Origin: Vicinamibacteria bacterium | Lineage (GTDB): Bacteria; Acidobacteriota; Vicinamibacteria; Fen-336; JAGNNV01 | DNA: 38,588 nt | Reading direction: 5' to 3' | Assembly (NCBI GenBank): GCA_017990495.1 | Contig: JAGNNV010000001.1 | Location: forward strand, 11,723-50,310 | In this document: one piece after another, positions 23,812-31,697 of the stretch | Position numbering within the stretch: the first letter of the stretch is position 1 | How the letters are laid out: each line of letters begins with the position of its first letter | Made by a program: the position numbers and the translations under genes | Notes under the pieces: model-generated | Database searches by the model: none | What the model was told of the DNA's origin: nothing | The model's input: the letters and a program-made list of their open reading frames with translations, nothing else

Positions 23812-24845
23812 CAGCTGCCGATCAACCGCGAGTAGATGGAGCGCGCGCGACCGAGGTCGGCGGTGCCCTTGATCAGGGCCCGGCCGTCGCGGAAGAGCAG
23901 CATCTCGGAGTTGGCTTCGCGCAGGCGGACCACGTGTTCGGAGAGAGTGACGTCGCCGATGGCCCGCCAGGTCACTGCGAAGTCGTCGATGTCGAGAGAG
24001 AGGCCCCGCGCGGGCGGACGGATCTGCACCGCGTCCCGTCCGCACAGGAACGCCTCGCCGAGAGCGGCTTCCCGGGAGACGAACACCCCATGCACGCAAG
24101 CCTCGCAGGAAGGGGCGGTCTGCCCGAGATCGATCCGGTCGAACTGCGAGGTCCACACGTCGATGCTGACGAGACCAACGCTCACCGCTTCGGGATGGCC
24201 GGAGAGAATCTTCAGCGCCTCGGCGCCCTGGAGGCCCGCGATCACCTGCACGATGGGTGCGATCACGCCCGCGGTGTCGCAGGTGGGCGAGGAGCCGGCG
24301 GGAGGCGCGTCACCAAGGACGCAGCGCAGACAGGGCGTCTTGCGCTCGCCGCGCAGGACGGGCAGCACCAGTCCGTACGAGCCCACGCAGGCTCCGTAGA
24401 TCCAGGGAATCGAGGTTTCGATGCTGAGGTCGTTCAGCACATAGCGCGTGTCGAAGTTGTCGGTGCCGTCGAGGAACAAGTCGATGCCCGCAAGCAGCGC
24501 GCGCGCGTTCTCCCAGGTGAGATCGTCGACCACGGGCTCGATGGTCACATCGGAGTTCACCGTGCCGAGGCGGGCGGCGGCGGCGAGGGCTTTCGGCCGC
24601 AGGGCCGCGGCATCGGCCTCGGTAAAGAGGGTCTGGCGCTGGAGGTTCGACTCTTCGACGATGTCGCGGTCGATCAGCCGGACCACGCCCACGCCCGCTC
24701 GCACCATGGTCTCGGCGAGCTGCGACCCGAGCGCGCCGCAGCCCACCACGGCCACACGGGACGCGCGCAGTTTCGCCTGCCCCGCGGGACCGATGGGGGT
24801 GAAGATCTCCTGGCGGGAGTACCGCAACGACCGCGACGGGGGCAC
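23811..24845 (-). CDS. ThiF/MoeB/HesA-family E1-like adenylyltransferase with C-terminal extension
   Basis: A 344-residue E1-like enzyme that would adenylate the C-terminus of a ubiquitin-like sulfur carrier (ThiS, MoaD or similar). The start LRYSRQEIFTPIG is typical for MoeB/ThiF. The nucleotide loop VVGCGALGS is at 34-41, NLQRQ at 67-71, DGTDNFDTRY at 127-135, and the structural zinc pairs are C172-C175 and C247-C250; the likely catalytic cysteine is C189 in PTCDTAGVIAP. About 90 residues beyond the second zinc pair contain FLCGRDAVQIRPPARG and a beta-rich tail. The GTG at 24845 shares one base with the aroDE stop. No ThiS/MoaD-like carrier gene is in the window, so thiamine versus molybdopterin use cannot be decided. 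Confidence 0.87.
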   Translation of the reverse strand: MPPSRSLRYSRQEIFTPIGPAGQAKLRASRVAVVGCGALGSQLAETMVRAGVGVVRLIDRDIVEESNLQRQTLFTEADAAALRPKALAAAARLGTVNSDVTIEPVVDDLTWENARALLAGIDLFLDGTDNFDTRYVLNDLSIETSIPWIYGACVGSYGLVLPVLRGERKTPCLRCVLGDAPPAGSSPTCDTAGVIAPIVQVIAGLQGAEALKILSGHPEAVSVGLVSIDVWTSQFDRIDLGQTAPSCEACVHGVFVSREAALGEAFLCGRDAVQIRPPARGLSLDIDDFAVTWRAIGDVTLSEHVVRLREANSEMLLFRDGRALIKGTADLGRARSIYSRLIGS

Positions 24846-26320
24846 TAGGTGCTGCGCGCCTGCGCGTGGAACAGAGCGGCCGCGCGCATGGCCTCGAGCG
24901 GCGCCTCGGCGCCCGTCCACACCTCGAACTGCGCGCCCGCCTGGGCCAGCAGCATCTCAAAACCGCTGATGGCCACGCAGCCCGCCTGGGTGGCTTCGCG
25001 CAACAGGCGCGTTTCCAGCGGGTCGTAGATCATGTCGAGAACCGTGGCCCCCTTCTTGAGCAGGGCCATGGGCACAAGTGTCTGTTCGGCAAGCGAGCCT
25101 CCGCCCACCGGCGTGGCGTTGATCAGAATGTCCCAGTCGGTGTTCAGAAGCACGGAGAGGTCGCCCGCCGCGCAGCCCACCTCGGCTCCGACCTGCGCCG
25201 CCTTCTCGCGATTCCTGGCCAGAATGCGCACCCGCGCCCCGCGTTCCTCGAGGGCCACCGCGGCGGCGCGCGCCGCGCCGCCCGCGCCGAGGATGATCGC
25301 CGACTTGCCTTTGATCTCGCCGCGTTTTCGCAAGGGCCGCACCACGCCGATGCCGTCGGTGCTCGAGCCGTGGAGCTGGCCGGTGCTTTGCACCACCACC
25401 GTGTTGACGCTGCCGCTCTGGGCCACCGTGGCGTCCACCGCGTGCATCCGGCTCACCATCTCCACCTTGTAGGGGCGGGTCACCGAGAAACCGGAAAGGC
25501 CGAGGTGGGGGTAGGCCTGAAAAAAAGCGGCCATGGAGTCGGACTGCAGAGGCACGAACACCGCGTCGATGGAGGCCTGGGAGAAACCGGCGTTGTGCAT
25601 GGTCGGGGAGAGACTGCGCAAGACGTCGCCTCCCACCAGGCCGTAAACGCGGGTCTGAGAGTTGATGGCCTTCACGTTGTAGATCGTGTCCATGTCGTCG
25701 GCGGGGATCTGGCCCGCCGCGGCCTCGTGACCTCTCCCGGTGGAGGCGTAGACAAAGGGCGCGCCGTACTTGGGGGCCACGATGCGGGTGATGGCGCCGA
25801 GCGGTCCAAGAGCGATGGCGATGAGCGGGGTGGGGGAGGCCGCGTGTTTGCGCACCAGTTCCATCAGGCGACCCACGTCGGTCATCGAGCGTGGACTCAC
25901 CGCGATCTTCACGATGTCGGCCCCGGTCTTGCGCATCCCCTCGTAGAGCAGCTCGAGGTCCTGGGGCGTGCCGGTCATGTCGTGGTACGAGACGATCAGA
26001 CCTTTGCCCGCCTTCTCCGTGATGATGTCGAAGAAGCCGCTGCGGTATTCGACGTCAACGTAGTCGTACCCGCGGCGCACCGCCTCGTGCAGCAAGGCGT
26101 GGCGCTTCGGATCGTCGTCTCGCAGCTTGCCCCCTTCCGAGTCGGGGCGCGCGGTGAAGATGAGGGGCTTGTTCTTCACCCGCAAAATGGTGAGCAGGTC
26201 GAGATCGGTGACGAGGTCGCCGCGGATCTCGAACATGTCGGCCACGCCGGATAGGTCGGTCATGCGGTCGATCAGATCGACCATCAGCCTTTCCGTGAGA
26301 GAGATGCAGAGGGAGGCCAC
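24845..26320 (-). CDS. aroDE: Bifunctional 3-dehydroquinate dehydratase (type I) / shikimate dehydrogenase
   Basis: A 491-residue fusion carrying steps 3 and 4 of the shikimate pathway. Residues about 1-220 are a type I dehydroquinase: EIRGDL at 31-36, catalytic H113 in SYHDMTGTP, Schiff-base K138 in IVKIAV and the C-terminal GQIPADDM. Residues about 225-491 are a shikimate dehydrogenase: SLSPTMHN at 236-243, catalytic K285 in SVTRPYK, STDGIG, the NADP loop ILGAGGAARAA and NATPVG. The usual GxNTD appears as SSTD. Such fusions are typical of plants, chlamydiae and some other bacteria. It heads a coupled chain with the thiF-like and ABC genes; the connection to those functions is not obvious. 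The ATG at 26320 lies about 10 bases from a TAGACT -10 box. Confidence 0.95.
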   Translation of the reverse strand: MASLCISLTERLMVDLIDRMTDLSGVADMFEIRGDLVTDLDLLTILRVKNKPLIFTARPDSEGGKLRDDDPKRHALLHEAVRRGYDYVDVEYRSGFFDIITEKAGKGLIVSYHDMTGTPQDLELLYEGMRKTGADIVKIAVSPRSMTDVGRLMELVRKHAASPTPLIAIALGPLGAITRIVAPKYGAPFVYASTGRGHEAAAGQIPADDMDTIYNVKAINSQTRVYGLVGGDVLRSLSPTMHNAGFSQASIDAVFVPLQSDSMAAFFQAYPHLGLSGFSVTRPYKVEMVSRMHAVDATVAQSGSVNTVVVQSTGQLHGSSTDGIGVVRPLRKRGEIKGKSAIILGAGGAARAAAVALEERGARVRILARNREKAAQVGAEVGCAAGDLSVLLNTDWDILINATPVGGGSLAEQTLVPMALLKKGATVLDMIYDPLETRLLREATQAGCVAISGFEMLLAQAGAQFEVWTGAEAPLEAMRAAALFHAQARST

Positions 26321-26328
26321 GCAGACGG

Positions 26329-26335
26329 TAGTCTA
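26329..26335. promoter_or_regulatory. Overlapping divergent -10 elements between aroDE and the ornithine cyclodeaminase-family gene
   Basis: TAGTCTA holds TAGTCT on the plus strand (26329-26334) and TAGACT on the minus strand (26335-26330). The start codons are at 26320 (-) and 26349 (+), only 28 bases apart, so RNA starts 6-7 bases downstream of each box would leave 5' leaders of about 3-8 bases. The two promoters would compete for the same seven base pairs. -35 boxes are not evident. Confidence 0.45.
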
Positions 26336-26348
26336 GCCCCGCCCTCCC

Positions 26349-27347
26349 ATGCAGGATGTTCTCCTCCTCTCCCGCACCGACCTCGAGCGGACCCTCGATT
26401 TCCCTTCCGTTCTCGCAGCGTTGAGCGAGGCCTTCATCGCCGAACATGGAGGCTTCTTTGATACCCCGAAGCGAATCACCGCTCATACCAAGGCCGGAGG
26501 CTTGCTGGCCATGCCCAGCGGGGGCGGATCGCCCGAGGCCCTGGGCGCCAAACTCGTGACCATCTTCAACTCGAACCACGCCCTGGGCATGCCCAGCGTG
26601 TCCGGGCTTTATGTCCTGTTCGATCCCCGGTCCGGCGTCCCTCTCGCGGTGATGGACGGGACGTTCCTGACTCTGATCCGCACCGCCGCGGTGTCCGCAC
26701 TCGCCACCCGTCTGCTGGCCCGGCAAGACGCCCGCAGCTTCGGCGTGATCGGGGCGGGCGCGCAGGCGGGGATCCACGTCCGCCTCATCGCCGCGGTGCG
26801 TCCCATCGATACCGTGGTGATCTGGGCGAGGCAAAAGGCCAGGGCCGAAGCGCTTGTCGATTCTCTTCGGAACCGGTCGGAGCTTGGTTCGATCACATCC
26901 TGGATCGCCGCGGCCGAGGTGGCGGAGGCCGCCGTCTGCGACGTGGTGCTCACCGCCACCGCCGCCACCCAGGCCGTGTTGCCGGGCGAGAAGTTGCGGC
27001 CGGGCGCTCATCTCAACTCGATCGGAGCCCATACCCGGAACACGCGCGAAATCGACACCCGCGCCGTCACCCGGGCCACCATCCTCGCGGTGGAGAGCAA
27101 GGACACTTTGCAGGAGGCGGGAGACTTCCAGATGGCCGAGGTGGAGGCGGGCGGGGTGGTGCGACGTGTGGTCACTCTGGGGGCCCTGCTCGAGCCGGCC
27201 GCTCGCGAAACGCCCTCTCGCGATCCCTTGGCGATCAGCATCTTCAAGTCCACCGGCGTCGCTTTCGAGGACCTTGCCGTGGCCGCCCTCGCCTTCCGCC
27301 GCGCCCGGGAATTGGGTCTGGGCGCGGGCTTTTCCTTCCACCGCTGA
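26349..27347 (+). CDS. Ornithine cyclodeaminase / mu-crystallin family NAD(P)-dependent enzyme
   Basis: A 332-residue Rossmann enzyme. Family elements are present: KRITAHTKAGG with GGLLAMPS, GAKLVTIFNSNHALGMPS, VMDGTFLTLIRTAAVSALAT and the dinucleotide loop GVIGAGAQAG, then NSIGAHTRNTREID. Members act as ornithine cyclodeaminase, alanine dehydrogenase, ketimine reductase or opine-type synthases, and sequence alone does not decide which. The start ATG at 26349 follows a -10 box by about 15 bases with no Shine-Dalgarno. It ends 45 bases before the small membrane protein gene. Confidence 0.88.
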   Translation: MQDVLLLSRTDLERTLDFPSVLAALSEAFIAEHGGFFDTPKRITAHTKAGGLLAMPSGGGSPEALGAKLVTIFNSNHALGMPSVSGLYVLFDPRSGVPLAVMDGTFLTLIRTAAVSALATRLLARQDARSFGVIGAGAQAGIHVRLIAAVRPIDTVVIWARQKARAEALVDSLRNRSELGSITSWIAAAEVAEAAVCDVVLTATAATQAVLPGEKLRPGAHLNSIGAHTRNTREIDTRAVTRATILAVESKDTLQEAGDFQMAEVEAGGVVRRVVTLGALLEPAARETPSRDPLAISIFKSTGVAFEDLAVAALAFRRARELGLGAGFSFHR

Positions 27348-27364
27348 TTCCCCCTCCGCTGACT

Positions 27365-27370
27365 TAGACT
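27365..27370 (+). promoter_or_regulatory. Candidate -10 element for the membrane protein / HEAT-PilT operon
   Basis: TAGACT lies 17 bases after the cyclodeaminase-family stop codon and 22 bases before the next ATG at 27393. An AAGGAG ribosome site stands between them. The -35 region is weak, so this is a suggestion only. It matches the TAGAAT/TAGACT pattern seen at other gene starts in the window. Confidence 0.35.
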
Positions 27371-27392
27371 GGCTTTTCAAGGAGACGTCGAG

Positions 27393-27839
27393 ATGACAAA
27401 ACACTTCAAGCTGCTCGGGTTCTATTTCTGGCTGCTTGGCCTCTTCACCATCGGTCGCTGGGTCCTGTCCCTGAACGGCGCCGACTACGCGAAGACCACA
27501 CACGTCTTCAGTCTGGTCACCCTGGCCCTCATCGCCTCGGCGCATCATGCCGCCTTCGCCCGGGTCTTTCAGGCCTATCGGCTGAAGGATGCCCTGGTCC
27601 TCGGCGCCACCATCGGCGTGGTCACCCAGCTGGTGGTGTTCATCTCCACGCTCCTCTCCTACCTGCTTGGCCTCACCACTTTCTGGAACACGCCCGCGGC
27701 TTTGAATCAGACCGCCGATGTGCCCTTCGCCGCCGCGATGGTGGCGCGGGTCGGTGGTCTGGTCGTGAACACCATCCTGAATGTCATCGCCGCCGCTATT
27801 GGCTTCGCGATGGGTGGAAGTCTCAAGCCCGGGAAGTAG
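27393..27839 (+). CDS. Small four-helix membrane protein of unknown function
   Basis: A 148-residue protein with about four predicted transmembrane segments (FYFWLLGLFTIGRWVLSL near 10-27, HVFSLVTLALIASAHH, LVLGATIGVVTQLVVFISTL and VARVGGLVVNTILNVIAAAI). A clear AAGGAG Shine-Dalgarno precedes the ATG. No family is recognised. It ends 12 bases before the HEAT-PilT fusion gene, so it is probably the first gene of that operon, although membership is not proven. Confidence 0.8.
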   Translation: MTKHFKLLGFYFWLLGLFTIGRWVLSLNGADYAKTTHVFSLVTLALIASAHHAAFARVFQAYRLKDALVLGATIGVVTQLVVFISTLLSYLLGLTTFWNTPAALNQTADVPFAAAMVARVGGLVVNTILNVIAAAIGFAMGGSLKPGK

Positions 27840-27851
27840 AACGGCTATCGC

Positions 27852-30602
27852 TTGAACGAACGGGACCTCCTGCCCGGTTTCACCGCCGCGGCTTTCGCTG
27901 GCGAGGCGGAGGAGAGGGCCTTTGTCGAGGCGGCGCGGGCCTTGAGGCCCGCCGAGGCGCTGAAGCTCCTCGAGGTGGTTTCAAACCGCGTTCTTTCCCA
28001 GAAGGATCCAGGCCGTCACACCAAACGCCTGAAGCTCTTCGCCGCGGTGACGGAGGGTTGGACGGACAAGTCTCTCTTCCTTCACTTCGTGCGAGCGTTG
28101 CGAACCGCGGACGCGCCCCTGCGGAATGTGCTGGTGGAGGCGCTCCCCAGGGTCAATAGCGTCGAGGCGCATGGCGAACTAGCGGGTCTTCTGCGCGCTC
28201 CCGAGCCTCTGCTTCGCGGAGCCGCGGCCAAAGCGCTCGGGCGGCTCGGCGGACGCACCGTGTTCGACATGGTCGGGAAGCTCATCGCGGAACCCCCCTT
28301 TCCCGGCCGGATCGAAGCCATGGATGTCCTTCTGGCCATGGCTCCCCAGCATGCGGCGCCCCATCTCAAGACCGTTCTGAGTGTGGGGAACCCCGCCGAG
28401 AAACTGCGCGCCATTCAGCATCTCTCGTCGCCTTCCTGCGCGGAGAAAGATCCGCACGGCGCCGCCGCGGTGCTCGCTCCGCTGATGTCCGATGCGAACG
28501 AAGCCCTGGCGGTGGCGGCCGCCGCCGGCTTTTGCGCTATCGCGAGCGAGGATGAGTACTTCGAAAAAGCCGAGCCGCTTCTCGACGACAACCGCATCGA
28601 GCTCGGACGCGTGGTGCTTCAAGCCCTTTCAAGGTTCAACAGCGCGCGGTCCACCCGCGTGCTCTCCCGCAAGCTGCGCGAGGGGCCAAACTCCCTGCGC
28701 CAGTGCGTCCTGGGCGTTTTGGAGATCCGGCGGGATGAGAGCGCCGTGCCGCTGCTCGTAGAAGCCCTCGGACTCAAGAACCCGCTGCTCCGGAGCGCCG
28801 CCGCGAACCTGCTTTCCCAGCTCGGCCAGGAAGGCCGCGCCGACCTTTCTCGGACCGTCTTGTGGCTGCTCAAGAGCCGCGATCCCGATGTCCGACGCTT
28901 CGGCGTCGAGCTCGCGCGGTCGGCGGGCAAGCCCGACGAACTGTGGCCGCAACTTGTCGAATATCTTCGCGACGAAGACTGGTGGGTGCGAGAGCGCGTG
29001 GGTGATGTGCTGGTGGAGATCGCCGCCGATTCCATTCTGCGGCCGGTGGCCCAGCTCCTCTCGGATGCGGATCCGCTCATCCGCCGCTTCGGCACGGACA
29101 TGCTGAGGCGGCTCAAGAGCCAGGCGGCGCTGGGGACGCTCGTTCGCGTGGCCGATTCGGACAACGACTGGTGGGTGAGGGAGGGCGCGGTGGAGGCGCT
29201 TGGAGCCATCGGCGATCCCCGCGTGGTTCCCCATCTCGTCGACATGATGAGTCGCTCGCCCGAAATTCAGGTGGCCTGCCTGCGCGCCCTGGGAGTACTC
29301 CGCGCCCGAAATGTCGCCCCTCACATCGCGGCCATGCTGGTCTCGCCCGACCCCGATGTGCGCGGCGCGGCCATCGACTGCCTCACCGAATGCGAAGCGG
29401 TTCAGGAAGTGCCAAGCGTCCAGGCGGTGCTCGAAGATTCGCATCCGAGGAACCGCCTGCGGGCCCGCGAGTTCCTGCTCCGGTTCGCCTCGCAGAACCG
29501 GACCGGGAATCAGACCGTCGCGGGCAGCGTGCTCGATCAACTCCTCGTTCAGACCGTGGAAATGGAAGCGGACGATCTGGTGCTGCTCTCCGACCGGCAG
29601 CCCGCGATCAAGCGGTCGGGACGCATGGAGGAGATGCCCGGTCCGGTGCTGCCCGGCGAGCAGCTGCGCGCGCTCCTCCTTCCGAGGCTCTCGCTTCAGC
29701 AGCGCGAGGATCTTGCTGAGCTCAAAGACGTCGACTTCTCCTACGAGGTGCCGGGCCGCGAGCTGCGTTTCCGCGCCCACGTCTTCACCGAGATGGGCGG
29801 CCTCGCCGCGGTGTTCCGGACCATACGGAACACTCTGCTCGACATCGACAAGGCGGGTTTTCCCGAGATCGTGAAGACGTTCCAGACCTTCAAGGATGGC
29901 CTGGTCCTGGTGGGCGGGCCCACCGGATCGGGGAAGTCCACCACCCTGGCCGCGATCATCGACGCCATCAACCGCAGCTCCAGCCACCACATCCTGTCGA
30001 TCGAAGACCCGGTCGAGGTGGTTCACGCCAACAAGAAGAGTCTGGTCAATCAGCGGGAGATCGGCGCGCACGTCTTCTCCTTCGCGGGTGGGCTCCGCGC
30101 CGCTCTGCGCCAGGACCCCGATGTGCTCCTCATCGGCGAGGTCCGGGATTTCGAGACCATTTCCGCGGCGGTGAGCGCGGCCGAGACCGGGCACCTCGTG
30201 TTCGGCTCGGTCCACACCACGTCCGCCGCCTCCACCGTGGATCGCCTGGTGAGCGCCGCGCCCTCGGCGCAGCAGGATCACATGCGAAGCCTGCTCGCGG
30301 GCAGCCTGCGCGCTGTGATCTGCCAGTTCCTCCTGCGGCGGCCCTCGGGCGGCCGCTGCCTCGCCGTCGAGGTGATGATCAACAACGACGCGGTGGCAAG
30401 CCTGATCCGCAAGGGAAAGGGCTTCCAGATCCCCTCGGTCATCGCCACCGCCCGCGAACAGGGCATGCAGCTCATGGACTCGGAACTGATGCGGCTCTTC
30501 AAGGAGGGCCAGGTGAGCGCCGAAGAGGCGTACATGAAAGCCGCGAGCAAGAAGGAATTCGAGAATCTCGACCCGGCGGCCTCGGCCCGCCCGGGAGCCT
30601 GA
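27852..30602 (+). CDS. HEAT-repeat / PilT-family ATPase fusion protein
   Basis: A 916-residue protein with two distinct halves. Residues about 60-560 are a run of two-helix HEAT-like repeats, clearest in EDWWVRERVGDVLVEIA and NDWWVREGAVEALGAIG followed by DPRVVPHLVDMM. Residues about 565-900 are a complete PilT-type secretion ATPase: N-terminal PAS-like part (DDLVLLSDRQPAIKRSGRM), Walker A GGPTGSGKST with K695, the Asp box HILSIEDPVEVVH, Walker B DPDVLLIGEVRD with E763, the His box GSVHTTSAA and the C-terminal FQIPSVIATAREQGMQLMD. PilT hexamers depolymerise type IV pili; the HEAT array is not a normal PilT part and suggests docking to another protein. TTG at 27852 is the only sensible start, without a good ribosome site. 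A normal PilT gene follows after five bases. Confidence 0.88.
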   Translation: MNERDLLPGFTAAAFAGEAEERAFVEAARALRPAEALKLLEVVSNRVLSQKDPGRHTKRLKLFAAVTEGWTDKSLFLHFVRALRTADAPLRNVLVEALPRVNSVEAHGELAGLLRAPEPLLRGAAAKALGRLGGRTVFDMVGKLIAEPPFPGRIEAMDVLLAMAPQHAAPHLKTVLSVGNPAEKLRAIQHLSSPSCAEKDPHGAAAVLAPLMSDANEALAVAAAAGFCAIASEDEYFEKAEPLLDDNRIELGRVVLQALSRFNSARSTRVLSRKLREGPNSLRQCVLGVLEIRRDESAVPLLVEALGLKNPLLRSAAANLLSQLGQEGRADLSRTVLWLLKSRDPDVRRFGVELARSAGKPDELWPQLVEYLRDEDWWVRERVGDVLVEIAADSILRPVAQLLSDADPLIRRFGTDMLRRLKSQAALGTLVRVADSDNDWWVREGAVEALGAIGDPRVVPHLVDMMSRSPEIQVACLRALGVLRARNVAPHIAAMLVSPDPDVRGAAIDCLTECEAVQEVPSVQAVLEDSHPRNRLRAREFLLRFASQNRTGNQTVAGSVLDQLLVQTVEMEADDLVLLSDRQPAIKRSGRMEEMPGPVLPGEQLRALLLPRLSLQQREDLAELKDVDFSYEVPGRELRFRAHVFTEMGGLAAVFRTIRNTLLDIDKAGFPEIVKTFQTFKDGLVLVGGPTGSGKSTTLAAIIDAINRSSSHHILSIEDPVEVVHANKKSLVNQREIGAHVFSFAGGLRAALRQDPDVLLIGEVRDFETISAAVSAAETGHLVFGSVHTTSAASTVDRLVSAAPSAQQDHMRSLLAGSLRAVICQFLLRRPSGGRCLAVEVMINNDAVASLIRKGKGFQIPSVIATAREQGMQLMDSELMRLFKEGQVSAEEAYMKAASKKEFENLDPAASARPGA

Positions 30603-30607
30603 CCACC

Positions 30608-31687
30608 ATGGCGCGTCTCGATTCCTTCCTGCGGCTCGTGGCGGACCAGAAAGCGAGCGATCTCCATTTCCATTCCGGAGCGCCGCCCACCATCCGGTTC
30701 GACGGCGATCTCCTTCCCCTTCCTTTTCGGACCCTCTCCGAAGTGGAGGCGAAGCGTTTCCTCGAAGAGATCCTGACCTCGGAGCAGAAAGAGATCCTGA
30801 ACGCGCAGGGGCAGGTGGACATCCTTTACTCCCTGCCGCAGGTGGGGCGTTTCCGCGGAAGCGTCTTCAGTCAGGCCCGAGGATGGAGCGCGGTGTTCCG
30901 CGTGGTTCCAGGCTCCATCCCGAGTCTCGAGGACCTGGGCCTGCCGCCCTCCATCGAGAAGCTCTCCCGTCTGCAGAACGGGCTGGTGCTCGTGACCGGG
31001 CCCACGGGTTCGGGGAAGTCCACCACCCTCGCGGCGCTGGTCCGCCAGATCAACCAGACCTCCTCGCGTCACATCATCACCGTCGAAGACCCGATCGAAT
31101 ACGTGCATGAACCGATCCAGAGCCGGATCACTCAGCGGCAGGTCGGCAAACACGTCGAAAGTTTCAGCGCCGCGCTGCGTTCGGCGCTGCGCGAGGCGCC
31201 CGATGTCCTGGTCATCGGTGAGATGCGCGATTCCGAGACCATCCAGCTCGCGCTTTCGGCCGCGGAGACGGGCGTCCTCGTCTTCGGCACCCTGCATACG
31301 AACACCGCGGCTCGCGCGGTCGACCGCATTCTCGACACCCTGGCCGAGGAGGTGCGCGAACACGCGCGAGGAGTGTTGTCGGTGCTTTTGCGCGCGGTCC
31401 TCGCTCAACGCCTTCTGCGCCGCTCGACCGGGGACGGCCGGGTGGCGAGTGTTGAAGTGCTCTTCGGCTCGATCGCGGTGGGGAACATGATTCGTGAGGG
31501 CAAGACCCATCAGATCGAGGGCGCGCTGCAATCGGCGAGCGACATGCACGGGACCATGGGCTTCGATAACTGCCTGTTCCGTCTCGCCAAGGAGCGGCTG
31601 GTGACCTCGGATGAGGCGGTCGCGTTCGCCCGGGCCCCCGACGCCCTGCGCCGTCGCCTCTCGGAAATGCCCCGGGACGACCAATGA
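30608..31687 (+). CDS. PilT/PilU-type twitching motility ATPase
   Basis: A 359-residue ATPase of the usual PilT size. ASDLHFHSGAPPTIRFDG opens the PAS-like domain. Walker A TGPTGSGKSTTL has K137, the Asp box is HIITVEDPIEYVH, Walker B is APDVLVIGEMRDSET and the His box is GTLHTNTAARAVDRI. The C-terminal REGKTHQIEGALQS resembles the AIRNLIREGKTHQI motif, with the first part changed to AVGNMI. All catalytic positions are intact. It is related to, but shorter than, the upstream HEAT-PilT fusion; together they could form PilT/PilU-like partners. No pilin, PilB, PilC or PilM-Q genes are in the window. The kinase gene starts ten bases downstream. Confidence 0.93.
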   Translation: MARLDSFLRLVADQKASDLHFHSGAPPTIRFDGDLLPLPFRTLSEVEAKRFLEEILTSEQKEILNAQGQVDILYSLPQVGRFRGSVFSQARGWSAVFRVVPGSIPSLEDLGLPPSIEKLSRLQNGLVLVTGPTGSGKSTTLAALVRQINQTSSRHIITVEDPIEYVHEPIQSRITQRQVGKHVESFSAALRSALREAPDVLVIGEMRDSETIQLALSAAETGVLVFGTLHTNTAARAVDRILDTLAEEVREHARGVLSVLLRAVLAQRLLRRSTGDGRVASVEVLFGSIAVGNMIREGKTHQIEGALQSASDMHGTMGFDNCLFRLAKERLVTSDEAVAFARAPDALRRRLSEMPRDDQ

Positions 31688-31697
31688 GTGAGACCCC

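Noticed and set aside
24866-26254. A 462-codon plus-strand open frame
   Set aside because: Antisense to aroDE, no recognisable fold, His/Gly/Arg-rich; aroDE is certain.
28629-30281. A 550-codon open frame on the minus strand
   Set aside because: Antisense to the HEAT-PilT fusion; composition resembles a reversed-frame shadow.
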